Below, piece after piece: positions 61,574 to 64,000 of a stretch of 64,000 nt of DNA (positions within the stretch are counted from its first letter, which is position 1; every line of letters starts with the position of its first letter). The translations under genes and the position numbers were made by a program. Below the pieces are notes generated by a model. The model had not been told where the DNA came from, searched no databases, and worked only from the letters and a program-made list of their open reading frames with translations. The stretch covers positions 109,392 through 173,391 of the forward strand of contig JAGBDN010000017.1 in assembly GCA_017937485.1 (NCBI GenBank), given 5' to 3'. This DNA comes from Thermoguttaceae bacterium (GTDB lineage Bacteria; Planctomycetota; Planctomycetia; Pirellulales; Thermoguttaceae).

Positions 61574-63304
61574 TTATTTCTCGACGATTTCAATCTTCGC
61601 GAAGTACGCCGCTTCCCAACTCCAGCCGTTCGGTTGGTTGACGATTTCGATTTTCGTCTCTTTTCCGGCGTTTTGCGAGAGCGGAACTTCGACGGTCAGC
61701 CAGCCGTCCGCGCCGACGCTATCTTTTGAAACGACAAGCTCTTTCGCCGTTTCGCCGTTCAATTTGACGATCAAGAGGTAGTCGCCGACGACGTCCTTCG
61801 TCAAGTGGTGCGAAACTTCCAAAACGAGCGTCGACTTCGCCGTCGGAACGACCGTCTTCGAAACGACGGCGCCGATTTCGCGCAGTTCCGGGTGCGTCAT
61901 CAAAACGTTTTGGCGACCGCGGTACTCGGCGCGGAAACCGGGGTTCATGTCCGGGCCCATATGCGAAACTTGGAAGCCGTTAAAGTGTTTCGCCGTCAAC
62001 TCTTCGAGCGAATATTCGCGGAACTTGATTTGCTTCAACTCTTCCTCGGTGAAGCGAATCGCGGCGCCGTCGCTCGGGAGTTCTTCGCTCGGCGCGACGC
62101 ACGACGCGAGCGCGCTCGGCTTCGTCTCCGTTTGCGGAATGAAATACGTCGGAACGCCGTCGACGTCGCGGACGAAACCGCCCTCTTTCTTAATCGCTTG
62201 GAGCGCCAACGAATCGCAAACGTCGATCAGCGCCGGGAAGTTGTACGCCGTATGACTGAAGACGCCGGTTTCGTCGAGTTTTTCCGAGAAGCGCGCCGGA
62301 AGTTTCGAGAACCCGAGCGTCGCGAAGAGGACGCCCCCCGCGTTCGACGGGTTGCAGTCGGAGTCTTGCCCGGCTTGCATCGAAATTTTGATCGTTTCGT
62401 CGAGGTCGCCCTTGCCGTACAGGAGCCCGAGCAAGATATACGCGCCGTTGATTTTCGCGTCGATATTAAACGCGGAGTCATGCCCGCTGCACGACCAAGC
62501 GCGGTATTTCGGGTTGTGTTGGTACTTTTCGTTAATCTTGTCCCAGCAGGACTTCCAGTCGTTCGGATTCTCGCGATACCAAGCGAGCAGGTCGCGGACT
62601 GTCTCCGCGTATTGCGATTCGGCGGGAATCGCTTCCAACGCTTTTTCGATAATCTTCACGACGTCGGTTTCGAAAAACGCTTCGGCGTACATCGCGCCGA
62701 CGAACTGACCGGCGTACATCCCGTCGCCGTAATTCATCAGCCGCCCGAATTTTTCGCCCATTCGAATCGCGTTGTTCGGCAGGCCCGGCGAAATCAAGCC
62801 GGAAAAGTCCGCTTCGATTTGATAGTCGATGTCGTCGGCGCACTTGTTGAGCGTCGGATAACTCGAGTACGGCGGCGCGATCCCGCAACGCAAGTTGTGT
62901 CGTCCGGCGACGTTGGCGTGCCAAAGCGCGTATTCGCTGTTGGCGAAATCGATCCCGGCTTGACGAATGGAAACGTCGAGCCCGTGTTCCTCCATCGAGC
63001 GCAGGAACGTCATTTCGACGTAAAGGTCGTCTTGGCCGAACGCGTTGTTGATCATTTCCGGCGTCCATTTCGGCATATCGGCGTCCGGAATGATTCGGTC
63101 GCAGAAGCGGAACTCGGTCGGCGCGCCCCAGCAGACCCCGGCGATTTGGCCGATCCAACCGGCTTTCATTTTGTCGCGGTACTCGGCGACCGGAAGCGTT
63201 CGGTAAAGTTTGCCGTCGATTTCGACGGGTTCGGCGGCGAGCGACGCGGCGGCGGAACCGAAAAGCGTCGCGCTTCCCAACAGAGCGGCCCAAAGTTTTT
63301 TCAT
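61574..63304 (-). CDS. Exported ADP-ribosylglycohydrolase-fold protein with a C-terminal beta domain
   Basis: A 576-residue protein with a Sec signal peptide ending in SLAAE. Residues about 30-400 resemble the ADP-ribosylglycohydrolase (DraG) fold: DKMKAGWIGQIAGVCWGAP at the start, INNAFGQDDLYVEMTF, and AGQDSDCNPSNAGGVLFA, where the Asp residues would bind metal ions. Residues about 420-576 form a beta-sandwich (LVLEVSHHL, LLIVKLNGE) like a carbohydrate-binding module. In planctomycetes such exported forms may act on glycosides rather than ADP-ribose. The ATG at 63304 has an AAAGGAT site and fits the signal peptide. Confidence 0.85.
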   Translation of the reverse strand: MKKLWAALLGSATLFGSAAASLAAEPVEIDGKLYRTLPVAEYRDKMKAGWIGQIAGVCWGAPTEFRFCDRIIPDADMPKWTPEMINNAFGQDDLYVEMTFLRSMEEHGLDVSIRQAGIDFANSEYALWHANVAGRHNLRCGIAPPYSSYPTLNKCADDIDYQIEADFSGLISPGLPNNAIRMGEKFGRLMNYGDGMYAGQFVGAMYAEAFFETDVVKIIEKALEAIPAESQYAETVRDLLAWYRENPNDWKSCWDKINEKYQHNPKYRAWSCSGHDSAFNIDAKINGAYILLGLLYGKGDLDETIKISMQAGQDSDCNPSNAGGVLFATLGFSKLPARFSEKLDETGVFSHTAYNFPALIDVCDSLALQAIKKEGGFVRDVDGVPTYFIPQTETKPSALASCVAPSEELPSDGAAIRFTEEELKQIKFREYSLEELTAKHFNGFQVSHMGPDMNPGFRAEYRGRQNVLMTHPELREIGAVVSKTVVPTAKSTLVLEVSHHLTKDVVGDYLLIVKLNGETAKELVVSKDSVGADGWLTVEVPLSQNAGKETKIEIVNQPNGWSWEAAYFAKIEIVEK

Positions 63305-63433
63305 CGGCGCAAATCCTTTAATGAAAACGGGTTGACTCGACGGCTTTCGCTCCGGCGCGACATTCCCCTCTTCCTTCTCTCTTTCCCGAAAAGTCCGAAA
63401 ACGTCGCCCGGCGCCGCCGCAAGAAAATAAAAA

Positions 63434-63457
63434 AACGCGGAGCCGAAACTCCGCGTT
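63434..63457 (-). terminator. Terminator after purA
   Basis: AACGCGGAG (63434-63442) pairs with CTCCGCGTT (63449-63457), with a long A-run at 63426-63435 that becomes the T-run for leftward transcription. It lies 80 bases past the purA stop. Confidence 0.8.
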
Positions 63458-63538
63458 CATTATACCCGAATCGGACGGCGATTTCAAACGGTTTCGCCGC
63501 CGTTTCGTCAAATTTCGGATTTTATTTTAAACCGCCGC

Positions 63539-64000
63539 TCAACGAACGATCGTTTGCTCGCGGCCCGGGCCGACCGAGACGATCGAAATCGGACGCCCGA
63601 GGATTTCTTCGAGGCGCGCGACGTATTTTTTCGCGTTTTCCGGAAGATCGTCGTATTTCGAGATTTGGTCGATCTCTTCCGTCCAACCGGGCAGCGATTC
63701 GTAAATCGGTTTCGCGCGGGCCAAGTCGTCGACGTCGGACGGGAACGACTCGATTCGCTTGCCGTCGAGTTCGTAAGCGACGCAAACGTTAATCGTTTCG
63801 AAACCGCTCAACACGTCGAGCAACATCAGCGAAAGCTCGGTCGCGCCGCTCAAACGGCTCGTGTAACGGACGGCGACGGCGTCGAACCAACCGCAACGGC
63901 GCGGGCGTTTCGTCACGGTGCCGTATTCGTTGCCGCGGTCGCGAATGCGTTGGCCGATTTCGTCGGCGAGCTCGGTCGGGAACGGGCCGCCGCCGACGCG
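63539..64000 (-). CDS. purA: Adenylosuccinate synthetase, C-terminal part
   Basis: Cut by the right edge; 153 residues remain. PurA joins IMP and aspartate with GTP in AMP synthesis. The segment [11 protein letters not shown], then [20 protein letters not shown], is the PurA signature around the IMP and aspartate sites; the end has [31 protein letters not shown] with the C-terminal GPxR-x-x-T motif. The frame is open to the edge. Identification is firm. Confidence 0.96.
   Translation of the reverse strand, partial: RVGGGPFPTELADEIGQRIRDRGNEYGTVTKRPRRCGWFDAVAVRYTSRLSGATELSLMLLDVLSGFETINVCVAYELDGKRIESFPSDVDDLARAKPIYESLPGWTEEIDQISKYDDLPENAKKYVARLEEILGRPISIVSVGPGREQTIVR

Overview
The window looks like chromosomal DNA of an anaerobic or facultative planctomycete, probably of the Pirellulales type. 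The evidence is three DUF1559 prepilin-like proteins with the H-x9-DG C-terminal motif, many Tat- or Sec-exported enzymes of sugar metabolism, MoxR ATPases with a VWA membrane protein, and heavy use of NCG and GAC codons. An Hdr-Flx electron-transfer operon and a two-cluster ferredoxin fit an anaerobic life. The lineage is inferred from gene content, since the window has no rRNA. I saw no tRNA, CRISPR array, prophage or insertion sequence.

Layout. 1-3.1 kb: end of asd and a VWA/GATase-like membrane protein. 3.2-6.9 kb: two DUF1559 pseudopilin plus lipoprotein modules, each pseudopilin gene carrying a run of exactly 12 G just before the prepilin motif. 7.1-10.6 kb: trmB, a FabZ-like dehydratase, a 32-residue basic protein, a type 4 uracil-DNA glycosylase and csrA. 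10.6-11.75 kb: no convincing gene. 11.75-20.3 kb: low-complexity lipoprotein, DUF1232-hydrolase fusion, ferredoxin, GNAT, secreted thioredoxin-like protein, moxR and a large DUF2325-like protein. 20.3-25.3 kb: tetR, then acpP-fabF-fabZ-acyl-adenylate ligase with a palindrome just after the promoter. 25.4-33.2 kb: hpt, a lone adenine methyltransferase, secreted GH36 alpha-galactosidase, a GspJ-like prepilin and hicAB. 33.2-42.2 kb: one long leftward cluster hdrC-hdrB-(TIM-barrel protein)-(basic secretory protein)-hdrA-mvhD-two Fe-S proteins-FAD/NAD subunit. 42.6-53.4 kb: BRCT/HTH/TPR protein, moxR, OleB-like hydrolase, rluD, argH, KAS III, tex. 53.9-64 kb: serC, third DUF1559/lipoprotein module, Gfo/Idh oxidoreductase, ald, GNAT, DUF169 protein, exported ADP-ribosylglycohydrolase-like protein and the end of purA.

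How the parts fit. Central biosynthesis (asd, serC, ald, argH, purA, hpt) is scattered among exported catabolic enzymes. The Hdr-Flx proteins would couple NAD(P)H oxidation to ferredoxin and disulfide chemistry. The tetR-linked cluster looks like an accessory acyl-chain pathway. The most unusual signal is the pair of 12-G tracts: the two pseudopilin genes look like contingency loci. From its best ribosome-binding site, the first reads out of frame in this assembly and the second in frame.
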